A stretch of DNA of 64,000 nt from the NCBI RefSeq assembly GCF_019083965.1, contig NZ_JAHRCY010000004.1, positions 496,612-560,611 on the forward strand, read 5' to 3'. This document shows positions 40,889-49,116 of this stretch, one piece after another. Numbering within the stretch: position 1 is the first letter of the stretch; the number at the start of each line of letters is the position of its first letter. The position numbers were made by a program, and so were the translations under genes. The notes below the pieces were generated by a model. It made no database searches, was not told where the DNA came from, and saw nothing but the letters and a program-made list of their open reading frames with translations. This stretch comes from Catellatospora tritici (GTDB taxonomy: Bacteria; Actinomycetota; Actinomycetes; Mycobacteriales; Micromonosporaceae).

Positions 40889-41332
40889 TCAGGTGCCGAT
40901 CCCGGTCCCGGATTCGGCCGCGGCGACCAGGGCCTGCACCGGGATCCGCCCGTTCGCGATGACCTGCGCGCCTCCCTTGCGCCAGGCCACGGCCAGCGGC
41001 GCGGCCCACGTGTTCTCGTAGATCAGGATGCCCGCCGAGTTGCCCGGCTCGATGACCTCGGCCGCCTCCCGGAACTCCTCCTGACCGAGCAGCCCCGAGG
41101 AGGCGCCGACGAACACCTCGAAGTCCTTGGCGCCCGCGGCGTCCATATCCTCGACCTTGACCGCGGTGATCGTGCCGTCGGTCTCCTTGCGGATGAAGGC
41201 CAGGTCGAGGATGCGGACGATGCCGCGGTCGACCAGGTCCAGCAGCAGCGGGATCCCCTCGCCGGTCATCCTGTTGCCGGGAAACTCCAGGACCAGGTAG
41301 TCGACCGGGCCCATCTCCTCGATGTCTTTCAT
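40889..41332 (-). CDS. DUF6325/DUF1269-like protein
   Basis: A 147-residue protein with the pattern MGPVDYLVLEFPGNRMTGEG, LLLDLVDRGIVRILDLAFIR and SAGILIYENTWAAPLAVAWR. This is the DUF6325 type, related to DUF1269 general-stress proteins, with an alpha/beta fold and no known reaction. ATG 41332 is chosen over an in-frame ATG at 41380 because the conserved start GPVDYL is close to it and GGGGCGAG lies just upstream. It stands immediately before the SHOCT gene, a pairing I recall from other actinobacteria. Confidence 0.75.
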   Translation of the reverse strand: MKDIEEMGPVDYLVLEFPGNRMTGEGIPLLLDLVDRGIVRILDLAFIRKETDGTITAVKVEDMDAAGAKDFEVFVGASSGLLGQEEFREAAEVIEPGNSAGILIYENTWAAPLAVAWRKGGAQVIANGRIPVQALVAAAESGTGIGT

Positions 41333-41425
41333 CTCGCCCCCCGTGGCGTCCGGCGCGCTCACGCCGCCGCGTATCTGCATCGTAGGTCCGCGGCGGCGGT
41401 GCCACCGGCGATTCGGTCAGCACGG

Positions 41426-43495
41426 TCAGCGGCGGAAGGTGCCGAGCTCCCGGCGCAGGTGGCTGGGCGTCTCGACCTTGAACCGGCCGCGCCCGAACGC
41501 GTCCACCCGTCCCCACCGGCCGGGGATGTCCAGCAGCTCGATCCGGCCGATGCCCTCGGGCAGAGCCGCATCGACGACCAGGCTGTCGCCCAGCGGCTGC
41601 AGGCCGAGCATGGTACGCAGCAGCAGCAGCGGCGCCCCGGTCGACCACGCCTGTGGGCTGCACGCCGTCGGATACTGCACCGGATAGCGGGTCGCCTCGC
41701 GCGGATAGCCACCGAACGCCTCCGGCAGCCGTCCGTCGAAGTACTCGGCCGCGTCGAGGATGCCCGCGGCGATCTGCGCCGCCTCCCGCTTGAAGCCGTA
41801 CCGGCGCAGCCCCCAGGCGATGAACGAGTTGTCGTACGGCCACACCGTGCCCACGTGGTAGCCGATCGGGTTGTACCGCCGCTCCCCCTCGGCCAGCGTG
41901 CGCACGCCCCAGCCGGAGAACAGGCGCGGCCCGAGCAGGTGCTTGGCCAGCGCCCTGGCCCGGGGCTTGTCGACGATGCCGCTCCACAGCAGGTGGCCGA
42001 TGTTGGACGACAACGCGTCGACCTGCCCGCCCTCGGCGTCCAGCGCCAGGGCGTAGTACTGCCCGTCGGCGACCCAGAAGTCGCGGTTGAACCGCTTCTT
42101 CAGGTCGGCGGCCTGCCGCTCCAGCTCCTGGGCGTAGTCGGGGTCGCGCCAGATCTCGCGGGCCAGCCGCGCGCCGCGCACCCGGGCGTCGTAGGCGTAG
42201 CCCTGCAGCTCGCAGGTGGCGCGCGGGAAGCCCGGCAGGCGGCCGTCGCGGTAGGAGATGGAGTCCCAGGAGTCCTTCCAGCACTGGTTCTCCAGGCCGG
42301 TCTTCTCGTTGCGGCGGCGGTACCAGACGTAGCCGTTGCCGAGCAGGTCGGCGTACTCGTGCACCCAGCGCAGCGCGGCGCGCGCCTCGATCTCCAGGTC
42401 CTGCACGAGTCGCTTGTCCCCTGTCCAGCGCTCGTACTCGTCGAGCAGCACCACGAACAGGGCGGTGGCGTCGGCGTTGCCGTAATAAGGGGTGTGCGGC
42501 TGCTCCAGGAACGCCGCGGTCTCGCCGTAGCGGATCTCGTGCAGGATGCGGCCGGGGTCCTCGTCGCGGAAGTCGTCGAACCGGGTCCCCTGGCGTTCGG
42601 CGAGCTCGCGCAGGGTGGTGGCGGCCAGGTCGGGTGCGAACGGCAGGGCCTGCAGGCTGGTGAAGATGCTGTCCCGCCCGAACATGGTCATGAACCACGG
42701 CAGCCCGGCGGCGGGCAGAGCTCGCCCACCGGAGGTCAACGGCGAGAAGCGCAGCGCGGCCAGGTCGATGAGGCTGCGGCGGTAGGTGCTGCGCAGCGGC
42801 TCCCAGTCGCACTCCAGCCGCGGCGCCTCGGCCAGCCACCGGTCCAGGTCGCCGGCCAGGTCGGGCGGCTCCGCCAGGGCCAGGTTGGCGGGCTTTCCGT
42901 TGGCGCCGACCACGGTCGGGGTGACCCGGATCGTGGTGGACCAGTTCTGCTGCGGCTGCAGCCGGACGGTCCAGGTCAGGCCGTGCTCGTCGAGGTCGGC
43001 CCGGGGCTGGGCGCTGATGGTGGTGGTGCGGTGGAAGGTCTCGCGCTGGTAGCCGAAGACGAGCTTGTCGCCGTCGACCTTGCGGTAGAGCTTTCCCTTC
43101 TTCTTCTGGTCGTTCTTGACGTCGAAGAGGTCGGCGAAGTCTGACCCCGCGTCGATGCGGATCGTGAGGTCGGTCGGGCCGTCGCCGTGGTTGATCACCA
43201 TGATGGACTCGGTGACCCCAGTGTCGATCGAACGGCTCCGGATCACCGACAGCTTCGCGTCGATGTACACGGTCCCGGTCCCCGGCACGAGGAAATAGGT
43301 GGTCTGGAAGTACTGCAGGTCGTCGGTGGACAGCGGGCTGAGGCGCTGACCGTCGACGGTGAGCACCCAGGTGGACAGGAACCGGGTGTCCCAGGAGAAC
43401 AAACCGGACGGGTCGGCGGAGGTCGCCTCGATGTCGCCGCGCTCGTCGCTGACGACGTAGGTGTTGCCGTTGAGGATGCGTACCTGCGCGGCCAT
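41426..43495 (-). CDS. Glycogen debranching enzyme-like amylo-alpha-1,6-glucosidase
   Basis: A 689-residue cytoplasmic protein. Residues 1-215 are a beta-sandwich N-terminal domain (RILNGNTYVVSDERGDIE, GLFSWDTRFLSTWVLTVDG); residues 230-680 form an (alpha/alpha)6 barrel. Active-site-like stretches are GLPWFMTMFGRDSIFTSLQA, NQCWKDSWDSISYRDG, and YHVGTVWPYDNSFIAWGLRR. Relatives include trehalase- and glucoamylase-like barrels and hydrolyse alpha-1,6 or related linkages; the natural substrate is not certain. The gene starts at ATG 43495, directly after the SCP2 stop, so both are translated together. Confidence 0.85.
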   Translation of the reverse strand: MAAQVRILNGNTYVVSDERGDIEATSADPSGLFSWDTRFLSTWVLTVDGQRLSPLSTDDLQYFQTTYFLVPGTGTVYIDAKLSVIRSRSIDTGVTESIMVINHGDGPTDLTIRIDAGSDFADLFDVKNDQKKKGKLYRKVDGDKLVFGYQRETFHRTTTISAQPRADLDEHGLTWTVRLQPQQNWSTTIRVTPTVVGANGKPANLALAEPPDLAGDLDRWLAEAPRLECDWEPLRSTYRRSLIDLAALRFSPLTSGGRALPAAGLPWFMTMFGRDSIFTSLQALPFAPDLAATTLRELAERQGTRFDDFRDEDPGRILHEIRYGETAAFLEQPHTPYYGNADATALFVVLLDEYERWTGDKRLVQDLEIEARAALRWVHEYADLLGNGYVWYRRRNEKTGLENQCWKDSWDSISYRDGRLPGFPRATCELQGYAYDARVRGARLAREIWRDPDYAQELERQAADLKKRFNRDFWVADGQYYALALDAEGGQVDALSSNIGHLLWSGIVDKPRARALAKHLLGPRLFSGWGVRTLAEGERRYNPIGYHVGTVWPYDNSFIAWGLRRYGFKREAAQIAAGILDAAEYFDGRLPEAFGGYPREATRYPVQYPTACSPQAWSTGAPLLLLRTMLGLQPLGDSLVVDAALPEGIGRIELLDIPGRWGRVDAFGRGRFKVETPSHLRRELGTFRR

Positions 43496-43497
43496 GG

Positions 43498-43875
43498 TCA
43501 GCCTTCCTCTCCGCGGCGGCGGGCGGCCTCGGGCGGCCCGGCGAACATGCGCTGGAACAGCTGCAGCAGCTCGAGGCGCCCGGTGGCGATGACCAGCCCG
43601 CGCAGGTACGCCGCGTAGCCGTTGTCCTTGCCAGTGACGATCTTGTCGAACGCGGCCGCGTCGGCCTGCACGATGCAGTCGGCCTTGCCGCCCCGGCGGG
43701 ACACCGAGATGTCGCCGCGGTTCAGCGTCACCAGCCAGCGCTGCTGCGGCTTGCCCACCGGGCCGATGTCGAATCTGATCGTGCCTTCAGTCCGCCGCAG
43801 CAGCGGTTCGTGACCCCGCCTGTTCAGCGCGGCGAAGAACTCCTCGGTCGCCGTCGTCGTCGCCATAGTGATCAT
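43498..43875 (-). CDS. SCP2 sterol-binding-domain protein
   Basis: A protein of about 125 residues with an SCP2 fold: TIRFDIGPVGKPQQRWLVTL, GDISVSRRGGKADCIVQADA and GYAAYLRGLVIATGRLELLQ. SCP2 domains form a hydrophobic tunnel that binds lipids. ATG 43875 and ATG 43866 are both possible starts; GGAGCGG lies just before the first. The stop is 2 nt before the debranching enzyme start. How lipid binding connects with an alpha-glucan enzyme is unclear, but the pairing looks deliberate from spacing. Confidence 0.85.
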   Translation of the reverse strand: MITMATTTATEEFFAALNRRGHEPLLRRTEGTIRFDIGPVGKPQQRWLVTLNRGDISVSRRGGKADCIVQADAAAFDKIVTGKDNGYAAYLRGLVIATGRLELLQLFQRMFAGPPEAARRRGEEG

Positions 43876-43976
43876 CCGCTCCGAGAGCTGTCGCTTATAG
43901 GCGCATGCTCCCTGAGCGTACTACCGGTCCGGATCGGTGGTATTTCAATGCGATTTATACCCCGAACCGCCGGGTC

Positions 43977-44438
43977 TCATTCCTTGAGGTTGATCCGAGG
44001 CGCCCGCTGCTCGAATGGGGTCGACAACACCACCGTGGTACGCGTCGTGACATTGGCCGAGGTGCGGATCTCCTGCAGCAGCCGCTCCAGGTCGGCCGGT
44101 GAGGCGACCCGGACCAGCAGGATGTAGAAGTCCTCGCCCGCCACCGAGAAGCACGACTCGATCTCCGACAGGTGCGCCAGCCGCTCCGGGGCGTCGTCGG
44201 GCTGCGCCGGGTCGAACGGCCGGATCGCCACGAACGCCGTCAGCGGCAGCCCGATCGCCTGGTAGTCGACCCGTGCGCCGTACCCGGTGATCACACCGCG
44301 CTGCTCCAGGCGGCGCACCCGCTGGTGCACCGCGGAGACGGAGAGTCCGACCTTCTCGGCCAGGTCCGTGTACGACATCCGCCCGTCGGCGGTCAGGGCC
44401 GAAACGATGGCCTGGTCGGTCTCTTCCACGGCGCTCAA
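43977..44438 (-). CDS. Lrp/AsnC-family transcriptional regulator
   Basis: A 153-residue regulator. The HTH is residues 5-55 (AIVSALTADGRMSYTDLAEK and VGLSVSAVHQRVRRLEQRG), followed by the RAM ligand-binding domain with GLPLTAFVAIRP, FSVAGEDFYILLVRV and TSANVTTRTTVVL. Such proteins sense amino acids as octamers. The start is TTG 44438, or GTG 44429 three codons later. It sits one base after the stop of the alcohol dehydrogenase gene, so it is its operon partner and probable regulator. Confidence 0.9.
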   Translation of the reverse strand: MSAVEETDQAIVSALTADGRMSYTDLAEKVGLSVSAVHQRVRRLEQRGVITGYGARVDYQAIGLPLTAFVAIRPFDPAQPDDAPERLAHLSEIESCFSVAGEDFYILLVRVASPADLERLLQEIRTSANVTTRTTVVLSTPFEQRAPRINLKE

Positions 44439-44439
44439 G

Positions 44440-45492
44440 CTACACCGACCCCCCGCCGGGGCGCACCAGCACTTTGAGCGCCTTGCGGTCGTTCATTGCG
44501 GCATATCCGCCGGGCACCCCGTCCAGCCCGACGGAGACGTCGAACACCGGGCTCGGGTCCAGCGTGCCCGCCAGCACGTCGGCCAGCAGCTCCGGAATGT
44601 ACGCCCGCGCCGGGGCCACGCCGCCGCGCAGCGCGATGTTGCGGCCGAACATGTCGCCGATGTCGACCCCGGCCGAGCCGCCGTGCGGCACCCCGACGAA
44701 CCCGACCGCGCCCCCGTCGCGGGCCACGCCGATGGCGGTGCGCATGGACTGCTCTGTGCCGACCGCCTCGATGACGGCGTGCGCGCCGTGGCCACCGGTC
44801 AGCTCGCGTACGGCCGCGACGGCCTCGTCGCCGCGCTCGGCGATCACATCGGTGGCGCCGAACCGGCGCGCCAACGCCGTACGCGCGTCGTGGCGGCCCA
44901 GCGCGATGATGCGCTCGGCGCCCAGCCGGTGCGCGGCGAGCACGCCGCACAGCCCGACCGCGCCGTCGCCGACGACCGCGACGGTCGCGCCGGGACGCGC
45001 GCCGGCCGCCAGGGCGGCGTGGTGGCCGGTGGACATGACGTCGGACAGCGCGAGGATCTTGACCAGTTCGGCGTCGCCGAGCCCGGACGGCAGCCCGACC
45101 AGGGTGCCGTCGGCGTACGGGACGCGCACGGCCTCGCCCTGGCCGCCGTCGGAGCCGGGCTGACCCCAGAAGCCACCATCGGGGCAGGAGGTGTGCAGGC
45201 CCTCGCGACAGAACTGGCAGGTGCCGTCCGACCACACGAACGGCGCCACGACCAGCTCGCCCACCTTGACCGTGGTGACGTCGGCGCCCACGGCCTCGAC
45301 CACGCCCAGGAACTCGTGCCCGATGCGCTGGCCCGGCTGCCTGGTGGCCACCCCCTGGTACGCCCACAGGTCGCTGCCGCAGATGCAGGCGTGCGTCACC
45401 CGCACCACGGCATCGGTCGGCTCCCGCAGGGTCGCGTCGGGCACGTCCTCCACCCGGATGTCGTGCGGGGCGTAGATCACCGTAGCGCGCAT
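44440..45492 (-). CDS. Zinc-dependent alcohol dehydrogenase family protein
   Basis: A 350-residue medium-chain dehydrogenase. Catalytic zinc ligands are in THACICGSDLWAYQG and GHEFLGVVEAVG; the structural-zinc loop is FCREGLHTSCPDGG, with fewer cysteines than the classical four. The NAD(P) site is VAVVGDGAVGLCGVLAAHRL. LHTSCPDGGFWG and DGGQGEAVRVPYAD are typical of a subgroup of actinobacterial threonine-dehydrogenase-like enzymes; the substrate is unknown. ATG 45492 is the start. Its stop almost touches the Lrp regulator gene, hinting at amino-acid or aldehyde metabolism. Confidence 0.87.
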   Translation of the reverse strand: MRATVIYAPHDIRVEDVPDATLREPTDAVVRVTHACICGSDLWAYQGVATRQPGQRIGHEFLGVVEAVGADVTTVKVGELVVAPFVWSDGTCQFCREGLHTSCPDGGFWGQPGSDGGQGEAVRVPYADGTLVGLPSGLGDAELVKILALSDVMSTGHHAALAAGARPGATVAVVGDGAVGLCGVLAAHRLGAERIIALGRHDARTALARRFGATDVIAERGDEAVAAVRELTGGHGAHAVIEAVGTEQSMRTAIGVARDGGAVGFVGVPHGGSAGVDIGDMFGRNIALRGGVAPARAYIPELLADVLAGTLDPSPVFDVSVGLDGVPGGYAAMNDRKALKVLVRPGGGSV

Positions 45493-45567
45493 GTGATCAT
45501 CGTAGTGGTCGCCGCCGCGCGGGCACGGGCGGACGCGGCCGTGTCCGCGCCGCCGCCCGTGCCGCCG

Positions 45568-45930
45568 TCAGTGCCGCTCGCGCAGCAGGCAGAACTCGTT
45601 GCCCTCCGGGTCGGTGAAGACGGTCAGGTCCTCCTGCTCGCGGACCAGGGTCGCGCCCGCGGCGACGATCTCGGCCCGCTCGTCGTCGTCGGCGACGATG
45701 TCGAGGTGGATGCGACCGACCGGCAGCAGGTCCAACGCCGGAGCGATCCACACGTCCGGCTCGGTGCCCGACGGGTCGTGCAGCAGCACCGACTCGCGCT
45801 CCGCGAGGCTGCGGTCGGCGAGCTTGGCCGCGTCCTCGTCGACGATGGGCAGCCCGGTGACCAGGCTCCAGAACGGGGCCATGACATAAGGGTCACGACA
45901 GTGGATCACGACCGAGGAGATGTACGGCAT
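45568..45930 (-). CDS. VOC-family (glyoxalase/bleomycin-resistance-like) protein
   Basis: A 120-residue protein of two beta-alpha-beta3 units. The N-terminal ISSVVIHCRDPYVMAPFWSL and the C-terminal TVFTDPEGNEFCLLRERH are typical of VOC proteins; IHLDIVADDDERAEIVAAGA is the start of the second unit. His in VVIHCRD, His in RIHLDI and Glu in GNEFCL could form the metal site. The reaction is unknown; members include lyases, dioxygenases and antibiotic-binding proteins. Single gene, divergent from the LacI gene. Confidence 0.87.
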   Translation of the reverse strand: MPYISSVVIHCRDPYVMAPFWSLVTGLPIVDEDAAKLADRSLAERESVLLHDPSGTEPDVWIAPALDLLPVGRIHLDIVADDDERAEIVAAGATLVREQEDLTVFTDPEGNEFCLLRERH

Positions 45931-45983
45931 GGCGCCAACCTAGTGGCAGGTTTGGGTACGGGCGCCATCGGATATCCCGCCCC

Positions 45984-46047
45984 TTGACATCCTCAGCCGG
46001 AGGGGTCTTACCGTAGGTGACCGTTACCGCTTCCGGTACCGGTACCG
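45984..46047 (+). promoter_or_regulatory. Promoter and operator of the LacI gene
   Basis: A consensus -35 TTGACA stands at 45984-45989, with a plausible -10 near TACCGT (46009-46014; spacing 19, so this -10 is uncertain). Downstream at 46034-46047 lies the perfect 14-bp palindrome CGGTACCGGTACCG, 15 nt before the LacI start, where a repressor would block its own transcription. Confidence 0.6.
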
Positions 46048-46061
46048 CAGCGGAGGTGCCC

Positions 46062-47117
46062 ATGCGCACGACCATCGCCGACATCGCGCGGCTGGCCGGG
46101 GTGAGCAAGGCGACGGTGTCGCGGGTGCTCAATGCCCGGCCCGATGTCGACCCGGCCACTCAGCAGCGCATCCAGCAGATCATGGCCGAGACCGGGTACG
46201 TGCCGAGCTCGCACGCCGTCGACCTGGCCCGCGGCCGGACCCGGGCCCTCGGTGTGCTGACGCCGGACCTGCGCACACCGTGGCTGTCGGAGCTGCTGCA
46301 CGGCGCCGCCGAGGTGATGCAGGCGGACGGTTACACACTGTCACTGCATCCGGCGGGCGACGGCACCGGCTGGGACCGGTTCGCCGCCCGTGCCGCGGCA
46401 CAGTCCTTCGACGGGGTGCTCGCGGTGTTCCCCGCCGACACCGCCTCCGAGCTGCGTGTACTCAGCGAGCGCGGGGTGCCGGTGGTGGTCGTGGACGGTC
46501 GTAGCGAGTCGACGCTGCCCGCCGTCGCCACCGACCATGCCGACGGCGGACGTCGGGCGGCCGAGCATCTGCTGCTCGCCGGGCGGCTGCGGCTGGCCAT
46601 GATCACAGGACCTTCCGATCATGTGGCGGTGATGGAGTGCGCCGGCGGGTTCACCGACCGGCTGGCCGCCACCGGGGCGGTGCTGCGGGCCGCCTGCGTC
46701 ACCGAGGCCGACGGCACCGAACAGGGCGGCTACGACGCGGCGCAGCGGCTGCTGCGGGCCCGGCAGTTCTTCGACGGCCTGTTCGTGCACGGTGACGCGA
46801 TGGCGGCCGGGGCGCTGCGGGCCCTGCGCGAGGCGGGCCGGTCGGTGCCCGGCGAGGTGGCGGTGATCGGCTTCGACGATCTGCCGCTGGCGGCGTACAC
46901 GCATCCGGCGCTGACGACGGTGCGGGTGCCCTGGCCGGAACTCGGCGGTACGGCCGCGCGGCTGCTGCTGGACCTGATCGGCGGCGACGTGACCCCGGCC
47001 GGGCCGACGCTGCTGCCGACTTCGTTGGTGGTCCGGGCCACGACGCCGCAGGTGGGGCGCATTCCGGGGCAGCGCAGCCGCCGTGCGGCGGGCAAGCCGG
47101 TGCTGCCGCGGATGTGA
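46062..47117 (+). CDS. LacI-family transcriptional repressor
   Basis: A 351-residue LacI regulator. The HTH and hinge are residues 1-60 (TTIADIARLAGVSKATVSRV, LNARPDVDPATQQRIQQIM, AVDLARGRTRALGVLTPDL). The sugar-binding core runs from about 60 to 330, with PAVATDHADGGRRAAEHLLL and VAVIGFDDLPLAAYTHPALT. ATG 46062 follows CGGAGGTGCCC; an upstream GTG at 46017 in frame is less likely. Two palindromes of the form CGGNACCGGTNCCG flank the gene (46034-46047 and 47157-47170). The sugar is unknown; the downstream secreted dioxygenase or the alpha-glucanase are candidate targets. Confidence 0.92.
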   Translation: MRTTIADIARLAGVSKATVSRVLNARPDVDPATQQRIQQIMAETGYVPSSHAVDLARGRTRALGVLTPDLRTPWLSELLHGAAEVMQADGYTLSLHPAGDGTGWDRFAARAAAQSFDGVLAVFPADTASELRVLSERGVPVVVVDGRSESTLPAVATDHADGGRRAAEHLLLAGRLRLAMITGPSDHVAVMECAGGFTDRLAATGAVLRAACVTEADGTEQGGYDAAQRLLRARQFFDGLFVHGDAMAAGALRALREAGRSVPGEVAVIGFDDLPLAAYTHPALTTVRVPWPELGGTAARLLLDLIGGDVTPAGPTLLPTSLVVRATTPQVGRIPGQRSRRAAGKPVLPRM

Positions 47118-47156
47118 CACCCGGCCCGCGGTGCCGTCCTGACCGCCCGGTGCCCG

Positions 47157-47170
47157 CGGAACCGGTTCCG
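47157..47170. promoter_or_regulatory. Second LacI-type operator upstream of the AraC gene
   Basis: CGGAACCGGTTCCG, a perfect 14-bp palindrome with a central CG, typical of LacI-family sites. It has the same CGGNACCGGTNCCG pattern as the operator upstream of the LacI gene and lies 132 nt before the AraC start. Confidence 0.6.
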
Positions 47171-47301
47171 GGCCACGTTTGCCCGCTGCGGCGGGCCAGG
47201 GCAGGCGAGTGGCCGACCCGGCCGCCGGACCGGCGACCGGGTGCGCGATAGGACCGGGTCGGCACTGCCCGCGTCCGGCCGCCGCCGCGCAGGCTCGACA
47301 T

Positions 47302-48204
47302 ATGTCCCTACCCCTGCACCGCCTCACCGCGACCCAGACACTCACGGTGCCGTTCGCGGTCGACACGTTCGAGGCGCTCGGGCCGCTGTCGCACGCGCCG
47401 TTCCCGCACCGGCACACCTTCTATGAGGTGGTCCTGGTCCGGGCGGGCACCGGGACCCACGTGGTCGACCTCGCCGGGTATCCGCTGCGGCCGCCGCACC
47501 TGGCGGTCGTCCTGCCAGGACGCACCCACCACTGGCGCGACGCGTCCGCGCTGGAGGGCTGGCTGATCCTGCTCGGCGAGGAGTTCCTGGCCGGCAGCCC
47601 GCGCGTACGCGAGCTGCTGCACCGGTTCGGACACCGGCCGTGCGTCAGCCTGGGCCCGGACGCGGGCGAGCACGCCGGCACGATCGTCGCGCGGATGCGC
47701 CGGGAGTACGCCTGCCCCGCCGCGGACACCCTGGGCGTGCTTCGGGCGTACCTGCACATCCTGCTGGCGACGGCGGCCCGGCAGGCCGGGGCGCCCGCGC
47801 CCGGCGGGGTCGGCGGGCAGCGGGCGCAGCTGGCCAGACGGTTCTGCGACCTGGCCGCACGACCCGGCGGCGGCCTGCGTACGGTCGGCGAGTATGCGGC
47901 CGCGCTGGGTGTCTCCGCCGGGCACCTCGGCGACGCGGTGCGCGCGGCCACCGGGCGCACGCCGGGTGACCTGATCCGGCAGGCGTGCGCGGTCGAGGCG
48001 ATGCGGCTGCTGGCAGGCACCCGGCTGACGGTGGCGCAGGTCGCCCACGAGGTCGGGTTCGTCGACCCGGCGTACTTCTGCCGCTTCTTCCGCAGGCAGA
48101 CGGGTTCGACCCCGGGTGCTTTCCGCCGCGCCAGCTGTGGCGACGCGGAAAGCACCACGATCACCGGATCTCGTCCATCGAATCACGACGATGTCGGCAC
48201 CTAG
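47302..48204 (+). CDS. AraC-family transcriptional regulator
   Basis: A 300-residue AraC regulator with an N-terminal cupin sensor (residues 25-110: FPHRHTFYEVVLVRAGTGTH, HLAVVLPGRTHHW) and a C-terminal double HTH (about 195-285: TVGEYAAALGVSAGHLGDAV, LTVAQVAHEVGFVDPAYFCR followed by FFRRQTGSTPGAFR). ATG 47302 is chosen; upstream in-frame codons look non-coding. It ends 37 nt before the secreted dioxygenase gene on the same strand, so it probably controls it in response to an aromatic or sugar ligand. A LacI-type operator stands upstream. Confidence 0.92.
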   Translation: MSLPLHRLTATQTLTVPFAVDTFEALGPLSHAPFPHRHTFYEVVLVRAGTGTHVVDLAGYPLRPPHLAVVLPGRTHHWRDASALEGWLILLGEEFLAGSPRVRELLHRFGHRPCVSLGPDAGEHAGTIVARMRREYACPAADTLGVLRAYLHILLATAARQAGAPAPGGVGGQRAQLARRFCDLAARPGGGLRTVGEYAAALGVSAGHLGDAVRAATGRTPGDLIRQACAVEAMRLLAGTRLTVAQVAHEVGFVDPAYFCRFFRRQTGSTPGAFRRASCGDAESTTITGSRPSNHDDVGT

Positions 48205-48241
48205 CGTGGCTACGACGGCATCGTTGTGAAGGAGAGTGCTG

Positions 48242-49054
48242 ATGACCGACGACGAACCGCGCCCCGTGGGCGTCACCCGCAAGACCCTGCTGCGCGCCGC
48301 CGTGGTGGTGCCCGCGGCGCCGCTGCTGCTGGCGGGCGTACCGGCGCTGGCCCGGACGCCGTCCGGACAACCGCTGACGGCGACCCCGCAGTCGTGTGAC
48401 GACGACCTGACCCCGCCGCAGCTGGAGGGCCCCTACTTCAAGCCCGGCTCGCCGCTGCGGACCTCGATGCTCGACGGCACCGGCACCCGGCTGACCCTGA
48501 CCGGGTACGTGGTCGGGCTGGCCTGCCAGCCGATCGCCGGGGTCCTGCTGGACTTCTGGCAGGCCGACAACGCGGGCGCCTACGACAACGTCGGCAACCG
48601 CTTCCGTGGCCACCAGCTCACCGACGCGCAGGGGCGGTTCACCCTGACCACCATCGTGCCGGGGCTCTATCCGGGCCGCACCCGCCACATCCATGTGAAG
48701 GCGCAGGCGCCGGGCCGCCCGATCCTCACCACGCAGCTGTATTTCCCGAACGAACCCCGCAACAGCACCGACACCCTGTACGACCCGGCGCTGCTGATGA
48801 CGGTCGGTTCGGCCGGACAGGCCACGTTCGACTTCGTCCTGAACGTGCCTGGTGTGCCGTCGTCGCCCTCCCCGACTCCGACGACGCCACCGAGCCCGAC
48901 CCCGCCCGGCGGCAGCACGTGGCGACCCGGCGTGGCGTACGCCGTGGGCGCGCAGGTCACCTACGGCGGCGCCGCGTACGTCTGCCAGATCGCGCACACC
49001 TCGCTGCCGGGCTGGGAGCCGCCGAACACCCCCGCCCTGTGGCGGCGCCGCTGA
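48242..49054 (+). CDS. Secreted intradiol dioxygenase with a CBM5/12-type module
   Basis: A 270-residue exported protein. The leader carries TRKTLLRAAVVVPAAPLLLA, a Tat-like signal with Arg-Lys instead of Arg-Arg, cut near ALA at about residue 37. The intradiol ring-cleavage domain (55-200) has the Fe(III) ligand pattern: Tyr in LEGPYFKPG, and Tyr and two His in YPGRTRHIHVK. A Ser/Pro/Thr linker (205-225) leads to a C-terminal chitin/cellulose-binding-like module with WRPGVAYAVGAQVTYGGAAY and WEPPNTPALW. A Streptomyces enzyme of this architecture was reported to bind lignin-like material and cleave catechols. ATG 48242 follows GAAGGAGAG. Confidence 0.87.
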   Translation: MTDDEPRPVGVTRKTLLRAAVVVPAAPLLLAGVPALARTPSGQPLTATPQSCDDDLTPPQLEGPYFKPGSPLRTSMLDGTGTRLTLTGYVVGLACQPIAGVLLDFWQADNAGAYDNVGNRFRGHQLTDAQGRFTLTTIVPGLYPGRTRHIHVKAQAPGRPILTTQLYFPNEPRNSTDTLYDPALLMTVGSAGQATFDFVLNVPGVPSSPSPTPTTPPSPTPPGGSTWRPGVAYAVGAQVTYGGAAYVCQIAHTSLPGWEPPNTPALWRRR

Positions 49055-49069
49055 CGGGCGGCCGGAGCA

Positions 49070-49106
49070 GCGGCGCAGGCACCACCGCTTCGGGCGCCTG
49101 CGCCGC
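49070..49106. terminator. Hairpin between convergent genes
   Basis: An 11-bp perfect stem (GCGGCGCAGGC, 49070-49080, with 49096-49106) and a 15-nt loop, between the stops of the dioxygenase and ATP-grasp genes. Confidence 0.65.
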
Positions 49107-49116
49107 CCGCACCGTC

